Source of the DNA: Marinomonas colpomeniae
GTDB lineage: Bacteria; Pseudomonadota; Gammaproteobacteria; Pseudomonadales; Marinomonadaceae
DNA length: 64,000 nucleotides
Direction: 5' to 3'
NCBI RefSeq assembly: GCF_014803385.1
Contig: NZ_JACYFC010000002.1
Coordinates: forward strand, 124,001-188,000
The notes under the pieces were generated by a model, which was not told the DNA's origin, did not search any database, and saw only the letters and a program-made list of their open reading frames with translations. The translations under genes were made by a program, and so were the position numbers. Below are positions 26,600 to 38,014 of the stretch, piece by piece (the first letter of the stretch is position 1; each line of letters begins with the position of its first letter).

Positions 26600-28129
26600 A
26601 TGAATAACAAAAGCGCACTAACGAAGGCATTTAAGGCCATCGCGGTCACAAGCAGTTTAACCATGGCTACTTTGGGTTTTGCTGGCACATTAACGGTTTC
26701 TTCACCGCAAGATCCAGGTAGCTGGGACCCAATTGATACTTTTTTGGTGAATTGGGCTGCTGTTGCAACCAACATATACGATGGTTTGACCTATCGTGGT
26801 CCAGATTTGAAATTACAACCAGGATTAGCAACGTCATGGGAACAGTTGGATAACGGCACTCGTATTCGTTTTATCCTACGTCAAGGCGTCACATTTCATA
26901 ATGGTGAGGCATTTAACTCAAACACAGTTAAATTTACATTTGATCGTTTAATGGGTGATGAAGGCAGAAAAGGCCCTCAACGTTCCAACTATGCAGCAAT
27001 TGAGTCAGTTGAAATAATTGATGACTACACAGTCGATTTCCACTTAAAAGCCGCAGACCCTGTATTACTTACTAAACTGGCAGGCTATGGTGCCATGATA
27101 GTACCGCCAGCCTATATTAAAGAAAAAGGTGAAGATTTCTTTAATACTCACCCTATGGGCACAGGACCATTCAAATTCGAATCTTACGAGCCTAAAGTTG
27201 GTATTAAATTAGAAGGCTTTGAGAATCATTGGGGCGGTGCACCAAAACTAACAAACCTCAATTATCGCTTTATCAGTGAACCTTCTACCGCTGTTGCAGA
27301 ACTGCAGTCAGGTCGCGTTGATTTGGTTATCCCTCCAACCATACCAATTGGCATGATCTCTACCATTGAAAAAGACCCTAAGCTTAAGGTTGTTACAACC
27401 GTTAGTCCGACAGTCTATGCTTTGCGCTTTAATACAAAAAATGGCATTACAAAAGACGAGCGAGTTCGTAAAGCCATGATCTACGGAGTAGATCGTCAAG
27501 CAATCATAGACTCCATTCTGGGTGGTCAAGCTGCACCTATCGCTAGTTTTCAAAGTGCGATTTCGTTTGGTGAAGATCCAACAATGAAACCTTTGCCTTA
27601 TGATCCAAGCAAAGCAATGCAGCTTTTAAAAGCCGCTGGAATTAAGCCTGGAACTAAGATTCAAATCGACATCCGTGGCAATAACTCGACGTTTAATGAA
27701 GTTTCTCAAGCCGTTGCTAGTTACCTACAAGTCATTGGATTGAATGCCACCATAAAACCTTACGAAACAAATGTACTGCTGAATGACATTATTCCTGCTG
27801 GTAAGACTGGTGAAATGTTCCAGCAATCTTGGGGTGGCTGGACACTTGATTATGATAATACCGCTTACTTCATGTACCACACTGGCGAAAAGTGGAACCC
27901 ATATGACAGTGATCCTGAACTAGATGCGTTACTAGAGTCACAACGTTCAATTACTGACCAAGTAAAACGTGAAGAAATTCTTAAGTCTATTGCTAACTAT
28001 GCTGCAAACCGTGCTTTAGAAATGCCTTTGTATAATCTAAACGCTATTTTCGGTGTATCTACAAGAGTAAAAAATTTCACTCCTGTACCTGATAGCCGTT
28101 TACGTTTAAATGATGTAACCGTTGACTAA
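26600..28129 (+). CDS. Peptide/opine ABC transporter substrate-binding protein
   Basis: About 509 residues from the ATG at 26600, preferred because ACGGAG lies 6-7 nt upstream and the signal peptide (TSSLTMATLGFAG) then starts normally; an in-frame ATG at 26549 overlapping the ATPase stop would add 17 polar residues. It is a family 5 extracellular binding protein (DppA/OppA-like), with ATSWEQLDNGTRIRFILRQGVTFHNGE and MGTGPFKF motifs. It probably captures peptides or peptide-like compounds for the operon's permeases and the M14 peptidase. Exact ligand unknown. Confidence 0.9.
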   Translation: MNNKSALTKAFKAIAVTSSLTMATLGFAGTLTVSSPQDPGSWDPIDTFLVNWAAVATNIYDGLTYRGPDLKLQPGLATSWEQLDNGTRIRFILRQGVTFHNGEAFNSNTVKFTFDRLMGDEGRKGPQRSNYAAIESVEIIDDYTVDFHLKAADPVLLTKLAGYGAMIVPPAYIKEKGEDFFNTHPMGTGPFKFESYEPKVGIKLEGFENHWGGAPKLTNLNYRFISEPSTAVAELQSGRVDLVIPPTIPIGMISTIEKDPKLKVVTTVSPTVYALRFNTKNGITKDERVRKAMIYGVDRQAIIDSILGGQAAPIASFQSAISFGEDPTMKPLPYDPSKAMQLLKAAGIKPGTKIQIDIRGNNSTFNEVSQAVASYLQVIGLNATIKPYETNVLLNDIIPAGKTGEMFQQSWGGWTLDYDNTAYFMYHTGEKWNPYDSDPELDALLESQRSITDQVKREEILKSIANYAANRALEMPLYNLNAIFGVSTRVKNFTPVPDSRLRLNDVTVD

Positions 28130-28203
28130 ACACTCTGCCTATAACTCTTACAGCTTGTCAGTTGTTTGTTTATAGACAGGTTTTAAGAAGAGTGAGGTCA
28201 ACA

Positions 28204-28280
28204 GAACAGTTTGGTTATTTGCTTTCTCGATAGCTGAACTGTTCTCACTGTTTTCTGAAAGACGATTTTTTGAATCGTCT
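28204..28280 (+). repeat. Two stem-loops between binding protein and permease genes
   Basis: First pair GAACAGTT (28204-28211) with AACTGTTC (28237-28244); second pair AGACGATT with AATCGTCT around a 5-nt loop (28260-28280), just upstream of the permease ribosome-binding site at about 28292. They are placed like the potF-potG hairpin and could reduce permease expression relative to the binding protein. Confidence 0.55.
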
Positions 28281-28300
28281 CTCTTATTAAAGGAAAAGTC

Positions 28301-29224
28301 ATGGCGAACTTTTTAATGAAACGATTTCTGCAGGCTATCTTTGTGCTGCTGGTCGTTACCTTAATTGTTGCTTTTGCAATACGTCTAACTGGTGATCCAG
28401 CCCTTATGCTTACCCAAGGCGCTGGCAGTGTGACAGAAGCGGATCTTATGATGATTCGCGAAGCTCTAGGGATTAATAAGCCCTTTTTTGTACAGTATTT
28501 CGATTTTCTAAAAGGCATATTCACCTTTGATTTTGGTCGCAGTTTTATGGGAGGTACATCTGTATCCTATCTCATTAGTAAGTCCTTACCTGCTACCTTA
28601 ATGCTTGCCGCAACCGTTATGTTTGTCTCAATTATTATTTCTATTCCATTAGGTATCAAAGCCGCTGTTTCTAAAGGTAAGTGGGCTGATCAAACAATAA
28701 GAATCGTTTCTCTAATTGGCTTGTCTTTCCCAAATTTTTGGTTAGCTCTAATGCTGGTCTTGATATTTTCTATCTGGCTACAGTGGCTTCCGCCAAGTGG
28801 TATGGACGGATTTGCCAGCTTCCTAATGCCAGCCTTTACTATGGCTATCATTCTAACGGCTACCAATGTTCGATTAGTACGGTCTTCTATGCTGGAAACG
28901 CTTCAAGCTCAGTACATTATGGTTGCTAGAGCAAAAGGCTTAAGCGAAAACACGGTACTTTATAAACACGCTTTACGTAATTGTGCGATCCCTCTTATTA
29001 CCTATTTTGGCCTGCAATTCGGTGGCCTATTAGGCGGTATCGTCGTTATCGAACGAGTTTTTAACTGGCCAGGTCTTGGCACACTCGCTTTTGATGCAGT
29101 AAGTGGTCGAGATTATCCTGTATTGCAAGCCGTTATCACCATTCTATCGATGCTTATCGTTGGCGTTAATCTGTTGGTTGATATTGCCTACGGCTTAATC
29201 GATCCACGTATTCGTACGGAGTAA
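28301..29224 (+). CDS. Peptide ABC transporter permease, DppB type
   Basis: A 307-residue inner-membrane permease. It has the N-terminal signature of DppB-type subunits (KRFLQAIFVLLVVTLIVAF, then RLTGDPALMLTQGAG), about six membrane spans, and the EAA-type loop VARAKGLSENTVLYKHALRN. It ends with LLVDIAYGLIDPRIR, typical of the family. A 4-bp gap follows before the partner permease gene. Confidence 0.92.
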   Translation: MANFLMKRFLQAIFVLLVVTLIVAFAIRLTGDPALMLTQGAGSVTEADLMMIREALGINKPFFVQYFDFLKGIFTFDFGRSFMGGTSVSYLISKSLPATLMLAATVMFVSIIISIPLGIKAAVSKGKWADQTIRIVSLIGLSFPNFWLALMLVLIFSIWLQWLPPSGMDGFASFLMPAFTMAIILTATNVRLVRSSMLETLQAQYIMVARAKGLSENTVLYKHALRNCAIPLITYFGLQFGGLLGGIVVIERVFNWPGLGTLAFDAVSGRDYPVLQAVITILSMLIVGVNLLVDIAYGLIDPRIRTE

Positions 29225-29228
29225 TAAA

Positions 29229-30080
29229 ATGTCAGTGAAACGTTTTAGTACAACCCTATCTAACTATAAGAGCTTAGAGTTTATTCTGGGCGCTCTTCTC
29301 ACAGGCGGTATTTGCTTCCTAGTTATCTTTTCTGATTTCTTATTTCCAGGAGCGGATAAAATTAATTTATCCGCTCGTTTATTAGAGCCTTTTACCCACT
29401 CAGAACATTACTTTGGTACAGACCCTCTAGGTCGAGATATTATGGCTCGCGTTATTGCTGGCGGGAAGGTATCTCTACAAGTTGGCTTTTTGTCGGTTGC
29501 TGGAGCCGTTGTATTAGGCGTAATTATGGGTCTAATTTCCGGTTACTACCGTGGTTTTTGGGATGTCATTGTTATGCGCTTTGCCGATGTTCAATTAGCG
29601 ATGCCATTTATTTTATTGGCCATTACTTTTATTGCCATTGTCGGTGGTGGACTAGGCAATATGATCTTTCTATTGATTATTTCTCAATGGGTTCAATATG
29701 CGAGATTAGTAAGAGGCTCGGTTCTTTCATTACGCGATAGAGAGTTTATTCAATCAGCTGAAGCTATTGGTGTTAGTCATTTCAATATTTTGTTCCGTCA
29801 TCTTTTACCTAATTTAATAGGCCCAGTCATTGTTCTAACAACCCTAAATGTTGCTAATAACATTCTATTAGAAAGTAGTTTGACTTTTCTTGGTCTTGGC
29901 GTAGACCCTCTCACTCCAAGTTGGGGCGGTATGTTAGCGGATGGCCGAACTTATATTCAAAATGCTTGGTGGGTTAGTGTATTTCCTGGATTGGCAATTT
30001 TATTAACAGTTTTAGGTTTAAACCTATTAGGTGATTGGCTTCGTGACAGTCTTGACCCTACTGGTAAGGCTTCTCGATGA
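29229..30080 (+). CDS. Peptide ABC transporter permease, DppC type
   Basis: A 283-residue inner-membrane permease with a long N-terminal span, the FGTDPLGRDIMARVIAGGKVSL motif region of DppC-type subunits, an EAA loop QSAEAIGVSHFNILFRHLLPN and the C-terminal LGDWLRDSLDPT. The ATGA overlap with the following peptidase gene shows translational coupling. Confidence 0.92.
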   Translation: MSVKRFSTTLSNYKSLEFILGALLTGGICFLVIFSDFLFPGADKINLSARLLEPFTHSEHYFGTDPLGRDIMARVIAGGKVSLQVGFLSVAGAVVLGVIMGLISGYYRGFWDVIVMRFADVQLAMPFILLAITFIAIVGGGLGNMIFLLIISQWVQYARLVRGSVLSLRDREFIQSAEAIGVSHFNILFRHLLPNLIGPVIVLTTLNVANNILLESSLTFLGLGVDPLTPSWGGMLADGRTYIQNAWWVSVFPGLAILLTVLGLNLLGDWLRDSLDPTGKASR

Positions 30081-31831
30081 CTTGTATTTTTTCAACCACT
30101 ATTACACCCACAATAGACCAATTAATAGAAGAATTTGGAAATCTAGAATACAAAGGTCAGCTTATAGAAGCATGGGTATTTGACGATCAAAAAAATCGTC
30201 AACGGGCTGAAGCCGCGTTTTTAAAACTTGGCATTATTGCCAAGTTACGCAGTGCATATAAACCTCTATTACACTTCTTTTTAGAAGATATAGATTTATT
30301 ATCTAACGATATTAATAGGGTAGAAGTGCATTATCCACAGCATCAGGCGGCGTCAGAGAAGCGGTTTTTACTAGAAACCTATCCTCTTTCCTCACTGATA
30401 AAAAAAACACCTATTCATTTTTTTGCCAATAAAAAGGCGACCGATTCTTATCAGGTTATTCTATATTCTAGTACTGGTATTCAGACTCAATATGCCGTTT
30501 TTTCTCCGAACTTTCTCCATCAAGATCTGATTAAGCAAACTCACCTATCTCCAACTGGTTGGTTAAAAATAACCAACTTAGAAGGTGATATTGCTTTAGA
30601 CAAGCGCCTCATGACGGATTATGAGCATCTATTCTCTCAAGGCATGAAGGCTATTTCAGAATACACATGGAAAGACTCAGAGCCTTACTTTGAAGAACTT
30701 AATATTCAGGTATTTTTACCTTGGGAAGACCAGCCACTTCCTTATAAACACGAAGTAATCAGTCTTAGTGAAGCTTTACATGAAGATTTGTACTTTTCGA
30801 TACAAGAATGGTTCAAAGTAAAAGCGGGGCACAACCCAACTGACAGAAACGGTCAACCAGGACAAATCGTACCTGAAATAAATTATAAAAATGAAAATAG
30901 CCTTAGTATTTCTATAGAAACTAGACCTTACAATGTCCAAAATACCAAAGGACAGCAAACGCTGGATATTGCCCATGCACCAATAAGTATGGAACAAGTT
31001 CAAACAGAATTAGAGGCTATTATAGGGTCTACTTTTACAGCAGAAACCATAACAGGAAGAATAGTTAACGCTCGTTACCATAAAGGATCAGACTTTCCAG
31101 TTATGATCAGTGGAGGTCAGCATGCGAATGAAACAACTGGTGTAATTGGTACATTGCGAGCAGCTAAAATTTTGAATCAACAAGAAGGCAGCCACTTTAC
31201 AATCTCTCCACAAGAAAACCCTGATGGTTATGCTTTACACCAAAGATTAATTACAGATAACCCTTTTCACATGCACCACGCTTCTCGATATACAGCATTA
31301 GGCGACGATTTAGAATATCGCAATAAAAAGCGCCTATATGAAAAGGAAATTCGCCATAAGGCAAGAACGATTAGTAAAGCTCAGTTGCACATAAACCTTC
31401 ATGGTTATCCATCTCATGAATGGACTCGCCCTCTTTCAGGTTATGTCCCTCGCGGTTTTGATATGTGGACCATACCTAAAGGTTTTTTCCTAATTCTTCG
31501 ACATAACCCAGAAGAAAAGTGGTCAGCCTACGCAGAAGAATTTGCTCACCTAGTTACGTTAAAACTAATTGAAATTCCGGGTGTGCTTGATTTTAACAAC
31601 GAACAAATTGAGCTTTATAAACAACACGCAGGTGAAACAGATTTTCGCATAATAAATAGCTTCCCTTGTCTGATATCTCAAAGCAAGCCAGAGGATATAC
31701 CAATGCAACTTATCACCGAATACCCTGATGAAACACTTTATGGAAAAGACTTCATTACTGGTCACACCGTACAAACTGAAACAGTACTTGCTGCTTATGA
31801 AGTACATCAATTATTGTCATCATCACTATAA
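30077..31831 (+). CDS. M14-type zinc carboxypeptidase with large N-terminal region
   Basis: A 584-residue protein. The C-terminal part from about residue 330 is an M14 metallopeptidase-like domain: the zinc motif is in GGQHANETTG (His349, Glu352) and a later ligand histidine lies in LHINLHGYP (residues 438-442). The first 300 or so residues match no family I recognise and carry no signal peptide, so the enzyme should act in the cytoplasm on the imported compound. It is the last gene of the ABC operon, overlapping the permease by 4 bp. Substrate unknown: a peptide, amide or N-acyl amino acid is plausible. Confidence 0.75.
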   Translation: MTCIFSTTITPTIDQLIEEFGNLEYKGQLIEAWVFDDQKNRQRAEAAFLKLGIIAKLRSAYKPLLHFFLEDIDLLSNDINRVEVHYPQHQAASEKRFLLETYPLSSLIKKTPIHFFANKKATDSYQVILYSSTGIQTQYAVFSPNFLHQDLIKQTHLSPTGWLKITNLEGDIALDKRLMTDYEHLFSQGMKAISEYTWKDSEPYFEELNIQVFLPWEDQPLPYKHEVISLSEALHEDLYFSIQEWFKVKAGHNPTDRNGQPGQIVPEINYKNENSLSISIETRPYNVQNTKGQQTLDIAHAPISMEQVQTELEAIIGSTFTAETITGRIVNARYHKGSDFPVMISGGQHANETTGVIGTLRAAKILNQQEGSHFTISPQENPDGYALHQRLITDNPFHMHHASRYTALGDDLEYRNKKRLYEKEIRHKARTISKAQLHINLHGYPSHEWTRPLSGYVPRGFDMWTIPKGFFLILRHNPEEKWSAYAEEFAHLVTLKLIEIPGVLDFNNEQIELYKQHAGETDFRIINSFPCLISQSKPEDIPMQLITEYPDETLYGKDFITGHTVQTETVLAAYEVHQLLSSSL

Positions 31832-31842
31832 AATCTAGTAAT

Positions 31843-31875
31843 AAGTAGGGAGCCAAAAGGCCTTGCACCCTACTT
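31843..31875. terminator. Inverted repeat between convergent peptidase and tcdA genes
   Basis: Arms AAGTAGGG and CCCTACTT (31843-31850 and 31868-31875) with an inner GCC/GGC pairing. It sits between converging genes and runs into the tcdA stop codon. There is no long T-tract, so this is a weak bidirectional terminator candidate. Confidence 0.5.
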
Positions 31876-32653
31876 AACTAACCTTTTTTGCTATCTTTTC
31901 AAGTACTCTAGAAACTGCCACAAACCCAAAAGTGGCGGTGACTGCAGTACTGGCGCCAAAACCTGTGTCACAGTTCATTTTTGTTTCTGTATCCCCTTTT
32001 AAACGCTGCTTAGATACAGTTCCATCCCCTTGTGGATAATTCAATTGTTCTATGGAATAAACACATTCGATGTTAAAGCGTCTTTTTGTATTTCGACTGA
32101 AATTATAATAACGACGTAAAAAATTGCGCAAATTAGCCGCTAATGGATCACCAACGGTTTTAGCCAGATCAGCCGTCTGAATTTTGGTAGGATCAGTTTG
32201 CCCACCCGCACCGCCAATGGTAATAACAGAACGTTTATTACTCTTACACCATGCCACTAGAGCGGCTTTTGGTTTAATACTGTCAATGCAATCAATAATG
32301 TAATCAAAAGGCTCAGCGAGGAGCTCAGACATGTTATCGGCGGTTGCAAAGTCCTCAATCGGAGTGATTTCACAGCTTGGATTTATTTGTTTAACACGTT
32401 CTGTCATAACATCGACTTTGGATTCACCAATAGTGCTACTTAGAGCATGTATCTGACGATTTGTATTGGTAACGCAAATGTCATCCATATCGATTAGTGT
32501 GATTTTTCCAATACCTGAACGAGCTAATGCTTCTGCGGCCCAAGAACCAACTCCACCAATACCAATGACACAGACATGTGCTTGAGAAAAAGCCTCGTAT
32601 GCAGCATCGCCATATAAGCGTCGAATGCCGCCAAATCGTTGTTCATCTGTCAC
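31874..32653 (-). CDS. tcdA: tRNA threonylcarbamoyladenosine dehydratase
   Basis: A 259-residue E1-like ATP-dependent enzyme (formerly YgdL/CsdL) that cyclises t6A37 to ct6A in tRNAs. The adenylation-domain hallmarks are GIGGVGSWAAEALARSGIG, LIDMDDICVTNTNRQ and the DCIDSIKPKAAL loop; the start (RFGGIRRLYG) fits the family. In E. coli it works with CsdA/CsdE, which here lie about 9 kb away rather than adjacent. Length and motifs indicate an intact enzyme. Confidence 0.9.
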   Translation of the reverse strand: MTDEQRFGGIRRLYGDAAYEAFSQAHVCVIGIGGVGSWAAEALARSGIGKITLIDMDDICVTNTNRQIHALSSTIGESKVDVMTERVKQINPSCEITPIEDFATADNMSELLAEPFDYIIDCIDSIKPKAALVAWCKSNKRSVITIGGAGGQTDPTKIQTADLAKTVGDPLAANLRNFLRRYYNFSRNTKRRFNIECVYSIEQLNYPQGDGTVSKQRLKGDTETKMNCDTGFGASTAVTATFGFVAVSRVLEKIAKKVS

Positions 32654-32768
32654 TTTCTTCTCCTTACTAGCCTATAGTCTTGCGCTTTTTTCTTTCAATA
32701 CGTGTATTCTTTGAAAAATATGAATACTGATTACATTCTACAAATTATGACCAAATACTGTGAGCCTT

Positions 32769-33509
32769 ATGATTCAACAAGCTTTTGAACAACTCGGTTT
32801 AACACCAAGAGAAGCTCAGCTTTACCAAACATTATTGAAGCTTGGCCCGTCTTCTATTAGAGATATTGCAGAGCACAGCGGTATCAATCGAGGAACGGCA
32901 TATGAATCGCTTAAACAATTACAAAGCAAAGGCGTTGTTAGTTATTTCCCTAAGGGTAAACGACGCTTCTTTACGGCTGAAAACCCAGATATTTTGCTAA
33001 ATCTCGCAGAAGAAAAGCGTAACCGATTAGATAAGACCATTGAAAACTTAAAAACTTCGATTATTCCAAACCTACACCAACAGCAACCGGACTATCATCA
33101 TACTAACGTCCGTTATTACGAAGGAGACGACGGTATTGAATGGGTACTGCGCGATATTTTAAACGTGGTGTCCGAACAAGACCATAAAGAATACTGTGTA
33201 TTTTCGTCTAAACCTATTCGCCCATTCTTATATCGCCCATTTCCAAACTACACCAAGCAACGAGTAAAATTAGGTATTAATGTAAAGGTAATAGCTTTAG
33301 GAGATGGTGGCGAAGAAGCTGAACTATCAGAACGTAAATGGATAAAAACTGAAGGTGCCGTTGACGCGAGTTATATTGCTATTTATCCACCAAAATGTGC
33401 CATCATTTCATTGGCAAGTAACAACTTTCCTTCTGCTGTCGTTTTAGAATCAAAAGACATCGCCAAAGCTCAGCAAATTATCTTCGATACACTCTGGAAA
33501 ATGCTTTAA
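32769..33509 (+). CDS. TrmB-like winged-helix regulator
   Basis: About 246 residues from the ATG at 32769; an in-frame GTG at 32760 is an alternative and neither has a strong ribosome-binding site. The N-terminal helix-turn-helix (LTPREAQLYQTLLKLGPSSIRDIAEHSGINRGTAYESL) is TrmB-type, followed by a helical linker and a domain beginning near residue 105 (VRYYEGDDGIEWVLRDIL) that resembles phospholipase D-like regulator domains. It is divergent from tcdA with a 115-bp gap. Target and effector unknown. Confidence 0.75.
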   Translation: MIQQAFEQLGLTPREAQLYQTLLKLGPSSIRDIAEHSGINRGTAYESLKQLQSKGVVSYFPKGKRRFFTAENPDILLNLAEEKRNRLDKTIENLKTSIIPNLHQQQPDYHHTNVRYYEGDDGIEWVLRDILNVVSEQDHKEYCVFSSKPIRPFLYRPFPNYTKQRVKLGINVKVIALGDGGEEAELSERKWIKTEGAVDASYIAIYPPKCAIISLASNNFPSAVVLESKDIAKAQQIIFDTLWKML

Positions 33510-33547
33510 CACTCCAGAAATAGACTTAACGACAAAAAGCAGATAAT

Positions 33548-33576
33548 AAAAAAGCAGCCATTAGGCTGCTTTTTTT
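33548..33576. terminator. Bidirectional terminator between TrmB-like and atpC genes
   Basis: Stem AAAAAAGCAGCC / GGCTGCTTTTTT around a short loop (ATTA). It can end both the plus-strand regulator transcript and the minus-strand atp operon. Confidence 0.92.
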
Positions 33577-33600
33577 GACTTTCAAACTCAACATTACCGC

Positions 33601-34020
33601 TTATTTATTACTACGGAACTGCTGAATTGTACGCAAACGGGCCATAGCTTCCACTAGTTCCGCTGTCGCACGAGTGTAGTCGACGTCAGGTTTCTGCTCA
33701 GCTAAAAGTTCAAGAGCATGCTTTTGAGCTTTTAGAGCCGCTTCTTCATCCAAGTCTCTTGCACGAATAGCTGTATTAGCCAAAACAGTGACACGGTGAG
33801 GTTGAACTTCTAGGAAGCCACCTGACACGAAGATATGCTCTTCATCACCATTTTCTTTAACCACACGAACAGGACCTGGTTGCAGAGTTGTTAACAACTG
33901 AGCGTGGCCAGGAAAAATACCTAGATCACCATAGCTGCCTGCAGCCACAAGAGATTGAACCGTACCGGAAAAAATCTCTTGTTCAGCGCTTACGATATCG
34001 CAGTGTACTGTGATAGCCAT
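33601..34020 (-). CDS. atpC: ATP synthase epsilon subunit
   Basis: A 139-residue F1 subunit of the central stalk. The N-terminal beta-sandwich ([32 protein letters not shown]) and C-terminal helical hairpin (about residues 90-135) are both present. It is the last gene of the minus-strand atp operon, 63 bp after atpD, followed by the terminator at 33548-33576. Confidence 0.96.
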   Translation of the reverse strand: MAITVHCDIVSAEQEIFSGTVQSLVAAGSYGDLGIFPGHAQLLTTLQPGPVRVVKENGDEEHIFVSGGFLEVQPHRVTVLANTAIRARDLDEEAALKAQKHALELLAEQKPDVDYTRATAELVEAMARLRTIQQFRSNK

Positions 34021-34083
34021 AAGTTGCCTCTCTTAGTCATACTTAGCAAAAGCGCCTTACAACGCTCTTGCTACGTGTGATGG

Positions 34084-35472
<1,389 letters not shown>

Positions 35473-35489
35473 TTAAAAACCTAAATACC

Positions 35490-36350
35490 TTAAACCGCTG
35501 CCGCGCCGCTGACTATCTCAGAAATTTCCTGAGTAATTGCTGCTTGACGAGCCTTGTTGTACACCAGCTGTAATTCATCAATGATATCACCAGCGTTGTC
35601 CGTCGCATTTTTCATCGCAAGCATACGAGCTGCTTGTTCACACGCAATATTTTCAACAACTGATTGATATACTTGAGATTCAATATATCGAACCAATAAC
35701 TCGTTTAAAATTTCAACAGGTTCTGGCTCATAAATATAATCCCAGTGGTGCTTTAATTTTGCATTCTCTTCTGCTTTTAATGGCAAAAGTTGTTCAACCG
35801 TTGGTTTCTGAGTCATTGTATTAACAAACTCATTTGAAACCACAAAAAGACGATCGATACGACCTTCGTCAAACGCGTCTAACATAACTTTCACACTACC
35901 GACTAAGTCGTCAGCTTTAGGTGCATCACCTAAGCCAGTGAAAGCAGATGTTACATTTCCACCGTAGTTACGAAAGAATGAAACAGCTTTAGAACCAATT
36001 GTACAAATGTCAATTTCCACACCTGAATCAGCAAACTGTTTCATGTCTCTAATGGCTGTTTTGAACACGTTAACGTTCAAACCACCACATAAACCACGAT
36101 CAGAAGAGATCACGATATAACCAACACGCTTCGCCTCACGCTCGATAAGGTAACGGTGTTTATACTCAGGATTCGCGTTAGCCAAATGACCAACTACTTG
36201 GCGAATTCGTTCCGCATACGGACGAGAAGCGGCCATACGATCCTGAGCTTTACGCGTTTTACTTGCAGCTACTTTTTCCATAGCACGAGTAATTTTACGC
36301 GTATTGTTAATGCTCGAAATCTGAGTACGTATCTCTTTTCCGACTGCCAT
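35490..36350 (-). CDS. atpG: ATP synthase gamma subunit
   Basis: A 286-residue rotor subunit. The N-terminal helix ([25 protein letters not shown]) and the C-terminal helix ([38 protein letters not shown]) that form the coiled-coil axle are conserved, as is [11 protein letters not shown]. It lies between atpA and atpD as expected. Confidence 0.97.
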   Translation of the reverse strand: MAVGKEIRTQISSINNTRKITRAMEKVAASKTRKAQDRMAASRPYAERIRQVVGHLANANPEYKHRYLIEREAKRVGYIVISSDRGLCGGLNVNVFKTAIRDMKQFADSGVEIDICTIGSKAVSFFRNYGGNVTSAFTGLGDAPKADDLVGSVKVMLDAFDEGRIDRLFVVSNEFVNTMTQKPTVEQLLPLKAEENAKLKHHWDYIYEPEPVEILNELLVRYIESQVYQSVVENIACEQAARMLAMKNATDNAGDIIDELQLVYNKARQAAITQEISEIVSGAAAV

Positions 36351-36431
36351 AATGAACTGCCCTTGTGAGAATGTTATTTCACAAACTGCAACAAAATGGT
36401 GGCTGGCTAAATTAGCCTGCCACCAAAATAA

Positions 36432-37976
36432 TTACCAAGTTTGCGTCGCTTTGAACTTCTCGATTGCCGCTTTAAATGTCGCTTCAATCTCGCCGTTAAA
36501 ATTACCAGTTTTGTTAATGTCAGCCATCAGATCAGCGTGTTCGCTGTTCATGTAACCCAACAAAGAGGTTTCAAAACTACCAATTTTGCTTGTTTCAACA
36601 TCTTCAAGGAAGCCATCATTAGCAGCGTAAAGAACTACGCCCATATCAGCTACATCCATAGGAGAGAACTGCTTTTGTTTCATCAGTTCTGTAACCTGTT
36701 TACCATGTTCTAGCTGCTTACGAGTCGCTTCGTCTAGGTCAGATGCGAATTGAGCGAATGCTGCCAATTCACGGTACTGAGCCAAAGCAAGACGAATACC
36801 ACCGCCAAGTTTTTTGACAATCTTAGTTTGCGCTGCACCACCAACACGAGATACCGAAATACCGGCGTTCATCGCTGGACGAATACCCGCATTAAACGAG
36901 CTCGTTTCCAAAAATATCTGACCATCTGTGATGGAGATAACGTTAGTTGGTACGAAAGCAGATACGTCACCACCTTGGGTTTCGATGATTGGCAAAGCAG
37001 TTAAAGAACCTGTTTTACCTTTCACTTCACCGTTAGTGAATTTTTCTACATAGTCAACGTTTACACGAGACGCACGCTCAAGAAGACGAGAGTGGAGGTA
37101 GAAAACGTCTCCAGGATACGCTTCACGACCTGGTGGGCGACGAAGAAGCAAAGAAATTTGACGGTAAGCCCAAGCTTGTTTCGTCAAATCATCATAAATG
37201 ATCAAAGCGTCTTCACCGCGGTCGCGGAAATATTCACCCATAGTACAGCCAGTATATGGCGCTAAGAAAAGCATAGACGCTGGATCAGATGCACCCGCTG
37301 CAACAACAGTGGTGTATTCCATCGCGCCAGCTTCTTCAAGCTTACGTACTACGTTTGCAATAGTAGATTGTTTCTGACCAATCGCTACGTAAACACATTT
37401 AATGCCACTGTTTTTCTGAGCAATAATGGTATCGATAGCTAATGCTGTTTTACCAATCTGACGGTCACCGATGATCAACTCACGCTGACCACGACCGATT
37501 GGCACCATTGCATCAATGGCTTTATAACCAGTTTGAATCGGTTGATCTACTGACTGACGTTCAATAACGCCTGGCGCCACTTTTTCAACTTTATCAGTTA
37601 ATTTTGCATTGATATCGCCTTTGCCGTCGATTGGATTACCCAATGCGTCAACAACACGACCAAGCAATTCAGGTCCAATTGGAACTTCCAAAATGCGACC
37701 TGTACATTTAACTTTTTGACCTTCTACAAGGTCTTGGTATTGACCCAATACAACCGCACCAACAGAGTCACGCTCTAGGTTTAAGGCCATACCAAAAATA
37801 CCACCAGGGAATTCAATCATTTCCCCGTACATAACATCTGCCAAGCCATGGATCAGAACGATACCGTCTGCCACACTGACAATTGTGCCCTCATTTTGGG
37901 CATCAGAAGTAACATCGAGGTTGTCGATGCGCTTCTTAATAATCTCGCTGATCTCAGATGGATTCAGTTGCTGCAT
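36432..37976 (-). CDS. atpA: ATP synthase alpha subunit
   Basis: A 514-residue non-catalytic nucleotide-binding F1 subunit. Walker A is GDRQIGKTA near residues 169-177; [27 protein letters not shown] and the catalytic arginine-finger region [10 protein letters not shown] are present. Normal length, intact. Confidence 0.98.
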   Translation of the reverse strand: MQQLNPSEISEIIKKRIDNLDVTSDAQNEGTIVSVADGIVLIHGLADVMYGEMIEFPGGIFGMALNLERDSVGAVVLGQYQDLVEGQKVKCTGRILEVPIGPELLGRVVDALGNPIDGKGDINAKLTDKVEKVAPGVIERQSVDQPIQTGYKAIDAMVPIGRGQRELIIGDRQIGKTALAIDTIIAQKNSGIKCVYVAIGQKQSTIANVVRKLEEAGAMEYTTVVAAGASDPASMLFLAPYTGCTMGEYFRDRGEDALIIYDDLTKQAWAYRQISLLLRRPPGREAYPGDVFYLHSRLLERASRVNVDYVEKFTNGEVKGKTGSLTALPIIETQGGDVSAFVPTNVISITDGQIFLETSSFNAGIRPAMNAGISVSRVGGAAQTKIVKKLGGGIRLALAQYRELAAFAQFASDLDEATRKQLEHGKQVTELMKQKQFSPMDVADMGVVLYAANDGFLEDVETSKIGSFETSLLGYMNSEHADLMADINKTGNFNGEIEATFKAAIEKFKATQTW

Positions 37977-38014
37977 GCTAAATTCCTCAACCCTGGTTTC
38001 GATTTAACGAAACA

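Noticed and set aside
36441-37004. Open frames antisense to atpA and similar long antisense frames in the atp, uvrD and gyrB genes
   Set aside because: They mirror strongly conserved coding sequence, lack ribosome-binding sites and show no recognisable protein features.
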